From the NCBI RefSeq assembly GCF_000172075.1, contig NZ_ABIC01000015.1:22033-86032 (forward strand): DNA of 64,000 nt, given 5' to 3'. The DNA comes from Shewanella benthica KT99 (lineage in GTDB: Bacteria > Pseudomonadota > Gammaproteobacteria > Enterobacterales > Shewanellaceae). The notes beneath the pieces are model-generated. The model was not told where the DNA came from. It made no database searches and worked only from the letters and a program-made list of their open reading frames with translations. The translations under genes were made by a program, and so were the position numbers. Positions 9,273 through 19,043 of this stretch are shown here, piece after piece; positions within the stretch are counted from its first letter, which is position 1; the number at the start of each line of letters is the position of its first letter.

Positions 9273-10412
9273 CTATTTAGTTATGGCGAAGAAGTCTCGA
9301 AGCTCATCTATCTGACACATGGCATCCTGATAACCTAAGTCAATAAGGGCGCTGCAGTACGCCTGCTCGAATAGCAGATAGGAGACGATACTCGAGTCAG
9401 TATCTTGTTTTATGCCAATAGGCCTGAGCATAGCTTTTACCGCTGTTGGCATCTCCTTATAGTAATAGGATGCCAGTTGACTCAAGTCTTCGCTGGGCTT
9501 GATGACTAAGGTTTCTATCTTAGTCAGGGGCAGTGACTTTCTTTTTTCCTCTGGGATTAACTCGAGTGTGGCGTTGATCCGCTCCAGACGTTCCAGATCG
9601 CTATTTAAGGTATCGGAGAAGATGGTATCGAGCAGATGACCGGTAATCGTCGCCACCTTAGGGTGATGGGTTAGCTCTTGGGGCTGCCGCTTGTGGGGGC
9701 TCTCTAAATTTATTACCAAGATTTTCTTGGCGCCAAGATGAATTGGGCTGCTCAAGGGAGCAAGTTGATGCACTGATCCATCGCCGTAATAGCCCTGATT
9801 GAGCTTAATTGAGGGGAAGATTAGCGGGATAGCCGAACTGGCGAGTAGATGGTCTGTGTTGAGCTGAGTGCGTTGGCCACTGCGCCTGTCCCTATGCCAG
9901 TCAGTAATATCATGACTGCCCTGGAAGAAGGTAACCGATCTCGATGTGTTATAGCAGGAGACGTCGATGCTCAGAGCGTTGAGAGCGCCACTGGCGATAT
10001 TTCTGTCGATGCGAATGAAGTTAATAAGCTGATTGAGCATGTCGCGTAGGGGATCGCTGTTAAACAGGCTGCCAGCATGGGTGTTGATTCTGTCATCTTG
10101 CAGGCTCATGAGTAACATCTTGCACAAGTGTCCCAGTACCCCTCTGGCCGATGATTTATATATCTTCTCGGTGCGAAAGTTACGCCATACCCACTCGAGT
10201 TTACGCACCCCAAGATGAAAGCAGGAAGCATGAGTGGCGATAGAGGTACCATTGATGGCTCCGGCTGAGGTGCCGCAGATTATCTTGAAGGGAATGCCGT
10301 GATTTCGTGGATAAAATTGCACTATGGCCTTGAGTACACCCACCTGATATGCGGCTCTTGCCCCGCCGCCGCCGAGCACAATCGCTGTTTTTTCTGGCAA
10401 AGCTTTCTCCAT
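9273..10412 (-). CDS. Patatin-like phospholipase
   Basis: Predicted lipid acyl hydrolase using a Ser-Asp dyad. The oxyanion-loop glycines GGGGARAAYQ are at residues 14-23, the nucleophile elbow GTSAG has Ser49, and the Asp partner lies in the DGS motif (YYGDGSVHQLAPLSSPI, about residue 210). At 379 residues it matches bacterial single-domain patatins. No signal peptide or membrane segment is seen, so it is probably cytoplasmic or peripheral. The substrate cannot be told. It converges on the SGNH pseudogene and has no operon partner. Confidence 0.88.
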   Translation of the reverse strand: MEKALPEKTAIVLGGGGARAAYQVGVLKAIVQFYPRNHGIPFKIICGTSAGAINGTSIATHASCFHLGVRKLEWVWRNFRTEKIYKSSARGVLGHLCKMLLMSLQDDRINTHAGSLFNSDPLRDMLNQLINFIRIDRNIASGALNALSIDVSCYNTSRSVTFFQGSHDITDWHRDRRSGQRTQLNTDHLLASSAIPLIFPSIKLNQGYYGDGSVHQLAPLSSPIHLGAKKILVINLESPHKRQPQELTHHPKVATITGHLLDTIFSDTLNSDLERLERINATLELIPEEKRKSLPLTKIETLVIKPSEDLSQLASYYYKEMPTAVKAMLRPIGIKQDTDSSIVSYLLFEQAYCSALIDLGYQDAMCQIDELRDFFAITK

Positions 10413-10770
10413 GCATAAATATCTAGTTTAATAATACCAATCCTACTAAATATATGATCTTTCAGCGAGAGTTCAAGGTGCTGTAGGCAAGATCTACCTA
10501 TTGCTCCTCGATGATTGCTCCTGCATTATTCTACCTTCACCTGTCTATAGGCTCCTAGCTCCTGTATCTGACCTCCATGGTCCTAAGCGTTCCATACGTT
10601 TTAAAGACATTTCCTTTATTCCTATGGGTCCGGGGAGGAAATGGCTTATTTTGTATGGAACAAAATAGACCATTCAGTCGTATATCGAAAGTATCTAACG
10701 CTGCATATGTGGAAAAATCAAGCAGATTAATGGATTAAAATTGTTCGGCAACATTCTACAAAGATGCCAT
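10413..10770. other. Intergenic region upstream of the patatin gene
   Basis: About 360 bases between the patatin start and the proS terminator. There is no open frame with a ribosome-binding site and no recognised RNA. It is AT-rich towards proS and must contain the patatin promoter, which I cannot pin down. Confidence 0.4.
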
Positions 10771-10803
10771 AAAAAACGCGCCCTCCTATGGAGTGCGCGT
10801 CTG
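10771..10803 (-). terminator. Rho-independent terminator of proS
   Basis: Read on the minus strand, ACGCGC and GCGCGT arms (with further pairing around the CCATAGG centre) are followed by six T residues. It lies about 30 bases past the proS stop codon. Confidence 0.85.
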
Positions 10804-10833
10804 GTATTAAGCTAGTCGTTTAATTGCTGGTGA

Positions 10834-12543
10834 TTACTCGGCAGACTTAAGGAAGTCGAGCAGTTGATCGAATGGGATATCCCGCTTCTCACCGGTGCGA
10901 CGGTTCTTATACTCGAACACGCCATTATCGATGTTGCGATCGCCGATAACGACAACATGTGGCAGACCCACAAGTTCCATGTCGGCAAACATCACGCCCG
11001 GACGCTCTTTACGATCGTCAAACAGGACTTCGATGCCTGCATCATTCAGATCTTGATACAGCTTCTCGGCCATATCTTTAACGCGATGAGACTTATGCAT
11101 GTTCATCGGCAGTATGCCGACCTTGAACGGCGCGATGGCTGCTGGCCAGATGATGCCACGATCGTCATGGTTTTGCTCGATGGCGGCGGCAACGATACGG
11201 CTCACGCCCACACCATAGCATCCCATAAGTAGGGTCTTAGACTTACCATTTTTATCCAATACATTGGCATGCATAGATTCAGAGTAGTTAGTCCCTAGCT
11301 GGAAGATATGACCCACTTCGATACCGCGAAGCAGGGCGATAGTGCCTTGACCACAAGGACTAGGCTCACCTTCGATGATATTACGCAGATCGAATGCTTC
11401 AGCCTGAGGCAGGTCGCGCTCCCAGTTGATACCGAAATAGTGCTTGTCGTCCTGGTTTGCACCGGCGCCAAAATCGCTCATTACATTAACGCTGTGATCG
11501 ATATACACAGGGATGTTCAGGCCGACAGGGCCGATAGAGCCAGGTCCTGCACCAATCGCCTTGCGTATATCGGCTTCATCGGCAAATTCAAACGGAGCCA
11601 GTACGGCTTCAATCTTCTCAGCCTTAACTTCGTTGAGCTCATGGTCGCCACGAACCACGATAGCCACTAAAGGTACTTCTTCAGTGGCGCCCTTAACGAT
11701 CAAGGTCTTCACCGTCTTCTCGATGGCGATATCGTGTTGCTCGACGAGTTCGGCTATGGTCTTAGCATTAGGCGTATCGATCAGAGTCATCTCTTGGGTC
11801 GCAGCTCCCCGGGGCTCCGTAGGCATAGGTGCTTCTGCCTTCTCGATGTTCGCGGCGTAATCGCTCTCGGTTGAGTAGGCGATCAAGTCTTCACCGCTAT
11901 CGGCTAGAACATGAAACTCATGGGACATGCTGCCACCGATAGAGCCGGTGTCAGCTAGTACCGGGCGGAAAGACAGGCCCATACGCTCGAAGATGTTGTT
12001 ATAAGCCTGGAACATGGTGTCGTAGGTGACATCCATAGACTCTTGATCCAGATGGAAAGAGTAAGCATCTTTCATCAGGAATTCACGAGAACGCATCACA
12101 CCGAAGCGAGGACGAACCTCATCACGGAACTTGGTCTGGATCTGATACAGAGTCAGAGGCAGCTGCTTATAGGAGTTTATCTCTTTACGTATGATGTCGG
12201 TGATGACCTCTTCGTGGGTCGGACCCAATACGAAATCACGGTTATGACGATCTTTGAAACGCAGCAGTTCGGGGCCGAACTTCTCCCAACGCCCCGTCTC
12301 AATCCAAAGGTCTGCCGGTTGAACCATAGGCATTAAGATCTCTATAGCCCCTGCCTTGTTCATCTCTTCGCGGACAATAGCCTCTACCTTACGCAGAACT
12401 CTAAGCCCCGTCGGTAACCAGCTGTACAGTCCCGATGCGTTCCGGCGAACCATGCCCGCACGTAACATTAATTGATGACTGACCACCTCTGCATCTGCAG
12501 GGGTCTCTTTTTGTGTTGAAAGCAGGTACTTGCTTACGCGCAT
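10834..12543 (-). CDS. proS: Prolyl-tRNA synthetase
   Basis: Charges tRNA-Pro with proline; cytoplasmic class II synthetase of the bacterial type with an inserted editing domain. The start is set at ATG 12543 because [20 protein letters not shown] matches the conserved N-terminus of gamma-proteobacterial ProRS; a longer in-frame ATG at 12579 adds 12 residues absent from the family. Length is then 569 residues (E. coli 572). Visible motifs include the class II motif 2 region ([28 protein letters not shown]), the editing domain in the middle third, and the anticodon-binding domain. In relatives it adjoins trmO and rcsF; here that link is interrupted by mobile DNA. Confidence 0.96.
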   Translation of the reverse strand: MRVSKYLLSTQKETPADAEVVSHQLMLRAGMVRRNASGLYSWLPTGLRVLRKVEAIVREEMNKAGAIEILMPMVQPADLWIETGRWEKFGPELLRFKDRHNRDFVLGPTHEEVITDIIRKEINSYKQLPLTLYQIQTKFRDEVRPRFGVMRSREFLMKDAYSFHLDQESMDVTYDTMFQAYNNIFERMGLSFRPVLADTGSIGGSMSHEFHVLADSGEDLIAYSTESDYAANIEKAEAPMPTEPRGAATQEMTLIDTPNAKTIAELVEQHDIAIEKTVKTLIVKGATEEVPLVAIVVRGDHELNEVKAEKIEAVLAPFEFADEADIRKAIGAGPGSIGPVGLNIPVYIDHSVNVMSDFGAGANQDDKHYFGINWERDLPQAEAFDLRNIIEGEPSPCGQGTIALLRGIEVGHIFQLGTNYSESMHANVLDKNGKSKTLLMGCYGVGVSRIVAAAIEQNHDDRGIIWPAAIAPFKVGILPMNMHKSHRVKDMAEKLYQDLNDAGIEVLFDDRKERPGVMFADMELVGLPHVVVIGDRNIDNGVFEYKNRRTGEKRDIPFDQLLDFLKSAE

Positions 12544-12669
12544 TACCGATATCCAGTTCAGAAATAAATAGGCTGACATTTTATCATCTGAGAATTTGAT
12601 GTCACCAAGTTTATTGGCCCTTGGAATGAAGGGGTATTACATTTCGTTTGGATTGTGGGTATTTTGTCT

Positions 12670-13219
12670 CTAATTGAGTTTGAAGCCGCCAACAACATGG
12701 TTTAGCTGCACATTAGCCTGTATTAATCTCTGTGTGCTGTCGACCGTATCAACAGCATTACTACTCAGTTGGCGGATCATCTCATGAATTTTAATCATAT
12801 TGATATTTATATTTACATCTTCTGTTACCACACTCTGCTCTTTTGCTGAAAATGCGATCTCTGTAGTTAGGTCATTGATCTTAGTGATTGAGGAGGTCAT
12901 ATTTTCAAGAGAGATCATTACCCGTGAGTTGGTGTCTACTGTTTTGCTACAGCTTTTTTGGGTGGAATCCATCGAGGAGACCACTAGTCTCGTGGCTGAA
13001 CGTAAATCGCTCAGCATCCTATCAACCTCTGAGGTACTCTGCTTAGTGCGCGCGGCTAACGCCCTGACTTCATCGGCAACTACCGCAAAGCCTCGCCCCT
13101 GCTCACCAGCTCTTGCCGCTTCAATCGCAGCATTGAGTGCCAATAAGTTGGTCTGCTCGGCAATTTCACCAATAACTCTGAGTACGGCATCTATTTTTTC
13201 AAAGTTTTGGCTCATCGTT
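12670..13219 (-). pseudogene. Methyl-accepting chemotaxis protein, C-terminal fragment truncated by ISAs1
   Basis: About 180 residues of the MCP signalling domain survive, including the hairpin tip that contacts CheA and CheW ([40 protein letters not shown]). The sensor, membrane and HAMP parts are missing because the ISAs1 left end begins at 13220, directly upstream of the remaining coding sequence. The ATG at 13215 is only an internal methionine of the original protein. It could not sense a ligand; at most a soluble signalling fragment could be made. Confidence 0.88.
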
Positions 13220-14176
13220 CACGGCAAGATCATTATAAATTGAACTTTATGCTCAAGTAGCGATCAGATCACCAAATACTCTTTTTTGGTGATGTTAATG
13301 ACTGCTACTTTTTTAAAACATTTTGATTCGATTGCGGAACCCCGTATTGAGCGTTGTAAAAAACATAACTTATTAGAGATTATTTTACTCGCTATAAGTG
13401 CGGTTATGTCAGGCTCTGAAGGATGGGAAGACATTGAAAACTTTGGACATCTAAAGCTTGATTGGCTTCGTCAGTATCGTCCTTTTAAAGCAGGTATTCC
13501 TCGACATGACACTATTGCCCGTGTTATCTGCCGATTAAAAACGGATGAAATAGAGAAAGCTTTTCAAACTTGGATTTCTTCTCTCCTAGAAGGTACTGGT
13601 TGCGATGTCATTGCCATTGACGGCAAAACTGCACTTCATACTGTGAGCGCCTGGAGTTGTCAGCATCATCACGCTCGATGCTATGGGATGTCAAAAAGAG
13701 ATAGCAAAGCTAATCGTTAAGCAAAAGGCTGACTATATTCTAGCGCTTAAAGGTCATCATTCTGGTCTACAGGGTGAATTAGAAGCTTGGTGGCACAAGT
13801 GCCAGCGTGAAGGTTTTACAGCCGATAATTTTGATGAACATACGACCATAGACAGCGGTCACGGGCGAATTGAAACAAGACGTTGTCAGCAAGTGCTGGT
13901 TAATAAAAGTTGGTTAAATAATAAATATCAGTGGGTTGGCTTAAAAAGCATTATCAAAGTGACATCAGACGTACATGAAAAAACGACCACTGAATCACGG
14001 ATCCGTAAAGGCCGAGGTCCGCTTGCTTTTAATGTGATGAGAAAAATAGCAATGACCTTGTTCAAGCAAGAGCAGACAAAACGCGCGAGTATAGTGGCTA
14101 AAAAGAAGATGGCAGGGTTGGACGACGAGTATCGCTCAACCCTGTTAGAGTCAGGGATTAAAATGCGCTAGCCGTG
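13220..14176 (+). mobile_element. ISAs1-family element with internal deletion
   Basis: The ends are an imperfect inverted repeat: CACGGCAAGATCATT at the left, and CACGGCTAGCGCATT when the right end is read on the other strand. As is usual in this family the transposase stop codon lies inside the right repeat. At 957 bp it is shorter than the usual ~1.2-1.3 kb, consistent with a deletion in the transposase. The left end cuts the MCP gene; the right end abuts an IS66 element that has lost its outermost bases. A 39-bp copy of the same left end lies at 34581-34619. Confidence 0.82.
13286..14171 (+). pseudogene. ISAs1-family transposase, deleted and frameshifted
   Basis: The N-terminal part (FDSIAEPRIERCKKHNLLEI, then VIAIDGKT) and the C-terminal part (MGCQKEIAKLIVKQKADYIL) are typical of ISAs1/H-repeat transposases. 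The central stretch after DGKT is shortened: the segment between DGKT and ALHTVSAWSCQ, and the one between SCQ and the DAMGCQKE motif, are largely missing, with a frame change near 13670-13690. The end RSTLLESGIKMR-stop is complete. Inactive. Confidence 0.85.
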
Positions 14177-15726
14177 TTCACCAGCCCCTTATTGACACGA
14201 TCAATTGATGATCGATAAGGTTTGGTCATATAGCTATTGAACGATCTCTTTTCCATGTGAAAATGGCTTCATGAAAAAGAAAAAACAATTCGAGCAAGAG
14301 CCGCCTTCGATTGATAATATCAGCGAAGCCAACCTGTTTATCCGTGAGCTTTGGCAAACGCTACGTGAGTATGAAGACAGGTTGATGCTCAGTTCTCGTC
14401 ACTCATCCAAATCACCCTCCTCTGATTCCCCTGCGGATAAGGCCGAGCGAAAAAAGCTCAAACGCCTCGTAGTGGAAATAAGGTTGGCGCTCAACCTGGA
14501 CATACGGGGCACAAAAGACCACTAGCGGAACTCGGCGAAAACGATGAGCAAATCGCTTGTTTGCCAGAGGCCTGTTGCTCCGATTGTGGTGGTGAAGTGA
14601 CTGCCAATAAGTCTCCCAGTTATCGTCATCAGGTGCTTGAGCTGCCTGAGCCTAAGCTTGATATCACTGAATATCAGCTATTTCATGGACGTTGCAAGCA
14701 ATGCAACACGGTGAGCAAAGGCACCTTACCTAAGGATACTTCTGATGGCCAGATGGGACCAAGACTGCTTAGCTACGTAGCTGTGCTCAGTGGTTTATAT
14801 CATCTGAGCGTACGGAAAATTCAACGTTTACTGCAAGACCAATATGGTACTCATTTCTCTACAGGCCTGATTTCTGAGGCTCAAGGACGAGTCAGTAGTA
14901 TGCTGACGCCGACACACCAAGCCTTGCATCAACACATAAAAAAAGCGTCATTAGTGCATGTTGACGAGACAACACATAATCGTAATGGCGAAGCGCATAC
15001 CCGTTGGATATGGTTGCTATCGGGTGATGATGCCGTATTTCAGGTGGTGAAATACTTTCGCAATAAGGATGCCGCCAAATCGGTATTAGGTGCACAGACT
15101 CAAGCTATCGTAGTGAGCGACCAATGTCCGAGCTACAACTGGATAGCCCCTGAGCGTCATCAGTTTTGCCTAGCTCACGTGCTACGCAATTTACAACAAA
15201 TGGCCGATTATTCAGGAAAAGGCCTCACTGCGAATATTGGCAACCGGCTGGTATAGCTTTTCAAGTCCGTATTTCGCATCCAACATAGATACGAATCCGG
15301 TGAAATTGACGAAACCATTTGGCGTCGGCGAATGCAACGATTACAGCGCAGTATTAAGCGCTGGCTTGAACGCGGAAAAAATGTGCCCGCTTCACGTTAT
15401 GCTGGCAGATGCCGTCATATTCTCAAATATGAGCAAGGCTTATGGGTATTTCTCAATCACCCAGGCACTCCTCTGACCAATAACGAAGCAGAGCGTTGCA
15501 TACGTGGTAGCGTGATCATGCGTAAAATTTGCTATGGCACCCGTTCAGATCGAGGGGAGAAGTTCCGTTCCCGGTTACTGTCAGTGGTTGAAACATGCAA
15601 AAAACGGCAGTTATCACCAATCACAGTGATAAGTAAGATCGTTACAGCCGTTGTAGGCAACAGAGAATACCCAGACGTGTTTGATCTCGTGTCAGCTGAG
15701 TCAACTCCCTTCTGGTGAACGCTTAC
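14177..15726 (+). mobile_element. IS66-family element, copy 1 (ISBst12-like, single transposase)
   Basis: The right end (CTGGTGAACGCTTAC, ending at 15726) matches the end of the second copy at 53896-55458. The left end starts at TTCACCAGCCCCTTATTG, but the outermost GTAAC-type bases seen in copy 2 are replaced by the ISAs1 terminus. The element therefore lost a few terminal bases when ISAs1 became its neighbour and should not be mobile. No tnpA or tnpB genes are present, as in the ISBst12 subgroup. Confidence 0.8.
14271..15718 (+). pseudogene. IS66-family transposase: -1 frameshift site plus nonsense codon
   Basis: The N-terminal ORF (14271-14525) and the main ORF are in different frames. 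Codons CGA AAA AAG at 14448-14456 hold the heptamer A-AAA-AAG; a -1 slip joins the N-terminal part exactly to KAQTPRSGNKVGAQPGHTGH, the conserved GAQPGH region of IS66 TnpC proteins. The main frame carries the DDE residues (VHVDETTHN, VVSDQCPSYN, TNNEAERCIRG). It is broken by TAG at 15254-15256, where copy 2 has TTG (Leu); the rest stays open to 15718. This copy is inactive. Confidence 0.83.
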
Positions 15727-16068
15727 GGAAATTTCACTTGGAATCCTTTTTCTCTGCCTCCAGAGGTGCACCGTCAGTTTACAATGCGCACACTTCGCTA
15801 CGCATTAGAACATTGTTCAACCCAGATTTTTGATGGTAATGCGGCGGATTTCTATTTGGCTAATGCGACCCTCAAACCAAGTTTGATTTTCATTGATGCA
15901 GGATATGACTACGAATCCGTGAGGAAGGACATTGATTGGGCCGTTTCTACCGGTTGTCCGGTAATATCGGGTCATGACTATACGCCTGCTCATCCTAGTG
16001 TGGTCAAGGCCGTTGACGAGACATTCGGCGATAACATTTCCCTTTACGGCTCAGTATGGATCCATTAA
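15727..16068 (+). pseudogene. SAM-dependent methyltransferase, C-terminal fragment
   Basis: The open frame begins inside the IS66 end and runs to TAA 16066-16068. The residues LIFIDAGYDYESVRKDIDW and PVISGHDYTPAHPSVVKAVD follow the acidic-loop and GHDY pattern of the Methyltransf_24 type of class I methyltransferases. The SAM-binding N-terminal half has been removed, so it is a remnant. It lies on the opposite strand to its neighbours and is absent from the usual proS-trmO junction, suggesting it arrived with the mobile DNA. The family call rests on a few motifs. Confidence 0.5.
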
Positions 16069-16279
16069 AGGCGCGAATGTGAATAAGGTGAAGCTGCGGA
16101 TGGCGAAAATGCCGTTAGCAATGGTAAAGCAATACCATGAATTGCTACTTTCACATTTAGTCAGTCCATTATGGTTTATGGCGACTTCATTGCCCATTAT
16201 TATCGGGCCGTGGAGGAAGATGTCGGCCATGCGTTTCTTATGCTTGATAGTCGTCTGGTGTCATCGATGATGCCATCAG
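16069..16279 (+). other. Unrecognised coding remnant
   Basis: A short open stretch near 16185-16270 reads GDFIAHYYRAVEEDVGHAFL and then a terminal LDSRLVSSMMPSAKH before a stop. It has no start codon or ribosome-binding site of its own. It looks like the decayed continuation of the imported segment that holds the methyltransferase fragment. I do not recognise the family. Confidence 0.3.
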
Positions 16280-17038
16280 CTAAACACTGATCCCCGTCTT
16301 AATCTCTTGCACAATAATGGTGTCTTCACTAACACTATCGTTATTCTTAGCATGAGCGACTTTGACAACGCGCCAGAGTATATCTAAGTCATAGAGGGCG
16401 ACTTGATAGACCTTAGGGTCGGCCTTAGCTCTCTTATAGGCGGGACGCGGGTCTTGGGCAAGGACACCTATGATGAGCTCTTCTAGCTGTTGGTATTGCT
16501 CGAGTCCCTCATAGCAGGCTAGTTGCTGCTTAGCGTCTTGACTGAATTCTACCTTGGTCAGTTTTGGCGCTTCATGGGCGATACCGCCTAATGCATCAGG
16601 AATCGAGTCCGAGAAGGGGATATAGGGTTTGATATCTATGATGGGGGTGCCATCGAGGAGATCCATTCCCGAGATCTCTAAAGCCAGATAGCCTTTGCGC
16701 CGGTGGATTTTATGTAGTTTTACCACCGACTGACCTAAGCCGTTGGGGCGGAAGGTGGAGCGAGTCGCGAACACACCCAGCTTTTCGTTGCCGCCTAAAC
16801 GGGGAGGGCGAACTGTGGTTTTCCATCCCTGGGCGAGATTTTCATGGAAGCAAAATACCAACCAGAGGTGAGAGTATTGTTCCAGGCCTCTGACGGTATC
16901 GATATCATTGTAGGGGGCCTGGAGTTCGACAAAACCGCGGGCGGCGTTGACGAGTCCCGGTTGTCTGGGGATCCCAAATTTTTGTTTATAGGGCGTACGA
17001 CAGTACGCCACGGCTTGAATTTGACTGCTAAAACTCAT
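16280..17038 (-). CDS. trmO: tRNA (adenine(37)-N6)-methyltransferase TrmO (TsaA/YaeB)
   Basis: Methylates N6 of t6A37 in tRNA-Thr(GGU) using SAM. The protein starts with the characteristic beta-barrel sequence (QAVAYCRTPYKQKFGIPRQPGL) and holds the family motifs ATRSTFRPNGLGQSVVKL and GMDLLDGTPIIDIKPYIPF. Its 252 residues compare with 235 in E. coli, the difference lying mostly in the C-terminal extension. In relatives trmO lies between rcsF and proS; rcsF is still next door. Intact despite mobile DNA directly past its 3' end. Confidence 0.94.
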   Translation of the reverse strand: MSFSSQIQAVAYCRTPYKQKFGIPRQPGLVNAARGFVELQAPYNDIDTVRGLEQYSHLWLVFCFHENLAQGWKTTVRPPRLGGNEKLGVFATRSTFRPNGLGQSVVKLHKIHRRKGYLALEISGMDLLDGTPIIDIKPYIPFSDSIPDALGGIAHEAPKLTKVEFSQDAKQQLACYEGLEQYQQLEELIIGVLAQDPRPAYKRAKADPKVYQVALYDLDILWRVVKVAHAKNNDSVSEDTIIVQEIKTGISV

Positions 17039-17079
17039 TGATGACTACTTTGAAGTGGAGATTAAATATTTAAGCAAGA

Positions 17080-17466
17080 TTATTGCTCGTCTGTTACTGG
17101 CGTTTTTATTGCCTGGCCAATACAGATGGCGCGGCTGAAACAGCCCTGACCTTGCTCTTCAAATAGCAGGCACTTCTTGATAACCAGACCGTTAGCCCCT
17201 TTATCTGCCGCGGCTCTGCGGGCAAGTGTGCGTGCTTCGCTTATCGCAGCCGGAGCATCATTGGCTTGCTCCTGACATGTTTCGCCTTCGACTAAACCTA
17301 TGATCTCATAAGGAAGGTTCGCTGCTCTAGTATTATCATAGACGGTGACATCCGATGCCTTGAAATAATCGTCGATGGCCTCCCCGCTGAGGTTACTGGA
17401 AAATTTATATTCGCCGGCACAGGCGCTAAGCAGTAAAACTAGGGCAGAGATTAATAGGGTCTTCAT
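17080..17466 (-). CDS. rcsF: RcsF-like outer-membrane lipoprotein
   Basis: Envelope-stress sensor lipoprotein; in enterobacteria RcsF signals to the Rcs phosphorelay. The signal sequence MKTLLISALVLLLSAC ends in a lipobox with the lipidated Cys16. The globular domain shows the conserved cysteines (GETCQEQ, VIKKCLLFEEQ, GCFSRAICIG) and the ARTLARRAAADKGANGLV helix of RcsF. At 128 residues it is near the E. coli length (134). It lies 41 bases upstream of trmO in the same direction, the conserved arrangement. Whether a full Rcs relay exists in this organism is not visible. Confidence 0.88.
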   Translation of the reverse strand: MKTLLISALVLLLSACAGEYKFSSNLSGEAIDDYFKASDVTVYDNTRAANLPYEIIGLVEGETCQEQANDAPAAISEARTLARRAAADKGANGLVIKKCLLFEEQGQGCFSRAICIGQAIKTPVTDEQ

Positions 17467-17639
17467 TATTTAGGCCTGTTATTGGAGTAGAGTGACGTAC
17501 TCATATTCGTTATATTGGAATTTATTTTATGATCCTAGCAGTAGGAATTCTAGCGCTTTAGGTACTTTTGATAAAGCTGTTGTTGACGATTATTGAGATC
17601 TATCTCGCGGTCATCAAGTTAGCCGGTGCTCGCTCGCAT

Positions 17640-18350
17640 CTGTGCCAAGCTTATCTTTCTTTCACTGTTGTCATCGCCAACCAAGGGGGCGGCGGAAGTT
17701 CAATGGCAGAATTAATCCATATCCATAAGCTTTAAGTTCGTCTAGTTGAGCGTACTCTTTACCGTTATCCAGTAAACTTGCTTTATAGTCATGTTTACTT
17801 AATAAGCGGGCAGCCCTGAGTTGATTGTTTAGGTTTTGTTAGATTTCAGCAATAATCGAAAATAATCTGTTCGTTCTCTATATTAGCCAAAGCCGCGAGT
17901 GCACTATTAAACTCAATCAATAGGGTTTCGGATTTTGAAAATGATTTGTCTTTATTTTCTCTATACCAATTCGCATCGGCGAACGTTTGTCTAATAAGCG
18001 CTATGCTACCCATCAAAGAGCTTGGGTAATCTTGAGGGGACTGCCTTTGTCGAATGCTAAAAAATGGCCGGATTGAGCACGATATATAATTTCATGGGCA
18101 CTTCATTTTTTGGGTATTCAAATTCGATGGCGTAGTCGGTAAATGGATCGATAAATCCCGGATAGACAGTATAACCATGCAGATCGATAATGAGTGCATC
18201 TTCAGGCACTTTATTATTTCTTATAACTTCTATAATCTTATTATTTTTATCTGGTTAAATCATTAAGGTAACATGGGTGAGAACGGTTGATTTTCGGGTA
18301 TTATCAGTGAGTTGGTCATTTTCCTGCGCTTGCAATGCACCGATTTAAAA
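17640..18350 (-). pseudogene. Amidohydrolase-family pseudogene (heavily decayed)
   Basis: Minus-strand translation in several frames gives consecutive pieces of an imidazolonepropionase-like amidohydrolase: VLTHVTLMI, then PEDALIIDLHGYTVYPGFID (start of the metal-binding barrel, about 18130-18210), YAIEFEYP, then GSIALIRQTFADANWYREN (about 17955-18020), EFNSALAALANIENEQIIFD (about 17860-17910) and DNGKEYAQLDELKAYGYGLI (about 17715-17780). In-frame stops and shifts separate the pieces and the 3' end is lost near 17640. The 17467-17640 interval holds nothing else recognisable. Confidence 0.65.
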
Positions 18351-18386
18351 TAATGTCGTGACTATCGATAGTGTTAAATAAAAAGT

Positions 18387-18411
18387 ATAAAAAACCGGCG
18401 CGAGCCGGTTT
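18387..18411 (-). terminator. Rho-independent terminator of hns
   Basis: On the minus strand AACCGGCTCGCGCCGGTT forms a GC-rich stem followed by a T run; it lies about 30 bases past the hns stop codon. Confidence 0.85.
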
Positions 18412-18441
18412 AATATACTACTTCTGTTTGATAGAAGTGAT

Positions 18442-18834
18442 TTAGATGAGGAAGTCATCCATAGAACGGCCTTTATCTAGCTCAGTCTTAAATACTGTCG
18501 GCATACGACCTTGGCCAGTCCAAGTGGTTGCTTCACCATTCACGTCGATAGTATATTTAGCTGGACGTGGAGCGCGCTTCTTAGGTGAGGGTTTTACTAC
18601 CGATGCACCTAGATCATCAATGGATAAACCTACGGCTTCCATCTGTTTACGGATTTCATCTATCTTGGCGTTTCTTTCTGCGGTAGCTTCAGCTTCAGCT
18701 TCAGCTTCAGAGTCTCTTTCTGAGATAACTTTATCAAGTTTTACCGCCAATTCTTTTAAGTCTTCAATTGATAGTTCTTTTACTGCGGCTTTAAAGCGGC
18801 GGCCATGAGTTAGTATTTCAAGAAAATCGCTCAT
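18442..18834 (-). CDS. hns: H-NS family nucleoid-associated protein
   Basis: DNA-bending and xenogeneic-silencing protein that binds AT-rich DNA. The N-terminal part is a helical oligomerisation region (residues ~1-65); the C-terminal domain has the H-NS core motif TWTGQGRMPTVFKTEL, whose QGR inserts in the minor groove. The start is ATG 18834 (MSDFLEILTHGRRFKAAVKE), which fits family N-termini; an upstream in-frame TTG would add five residues without support. Length 130 versus 137 in E. coli. The linker contains a hexanucleotide repeat (GAAGCT) encoding EAEAEAEA. Given the imported AT-rich genes elsewhere in the window, it is a plausible regulator of them. Confidence 0.93.
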   Translation of the reverse strand: MSDFLEILTHGRRFKAAVKELSIEDLKELAVKLDKVISERDSEAEAEAEATAERNAKIDEIRKQMEAVGLSIDDLGASVVKPSPKKRAPRPAKYTIDVNGEATTWTGQGRMPTVFKTELDKGRSMDDFLI

Positions 18835-19043
18835 AATTATTAGGTCCAATTATATTTAGTGAGTTATTAAGTTATTAGACTAATAATAGGAATTATTAGA
18901 ACAAGTTTCAAATGTTATTTTAATTTAATCGATGAATATATATTTATATTCATCTTATCTGCTATTTATTGTTATTTTTTAGGCCGAAAGTCAGCATAAT
19001 ATGATTTGTATCAAAAAAATACAAACAGTCGTTTGAATCCTTG
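18835..19043. other. Divergent intergenic region between hns and etfB
   Basis: Very AT-rich (long runs of T/A with ATATATTTATAT near 18940), as is common upstream of hns, which often autoregulates. No gene is visible. Confidence 0.4.

Noticed and set aside
13220..15726. ISAs1 plus IS66 as a composite transposon
   Set aside because: The two belong to different families, adjoin directly, and the IS66 outer left end is missing; they cannot move as a unit.
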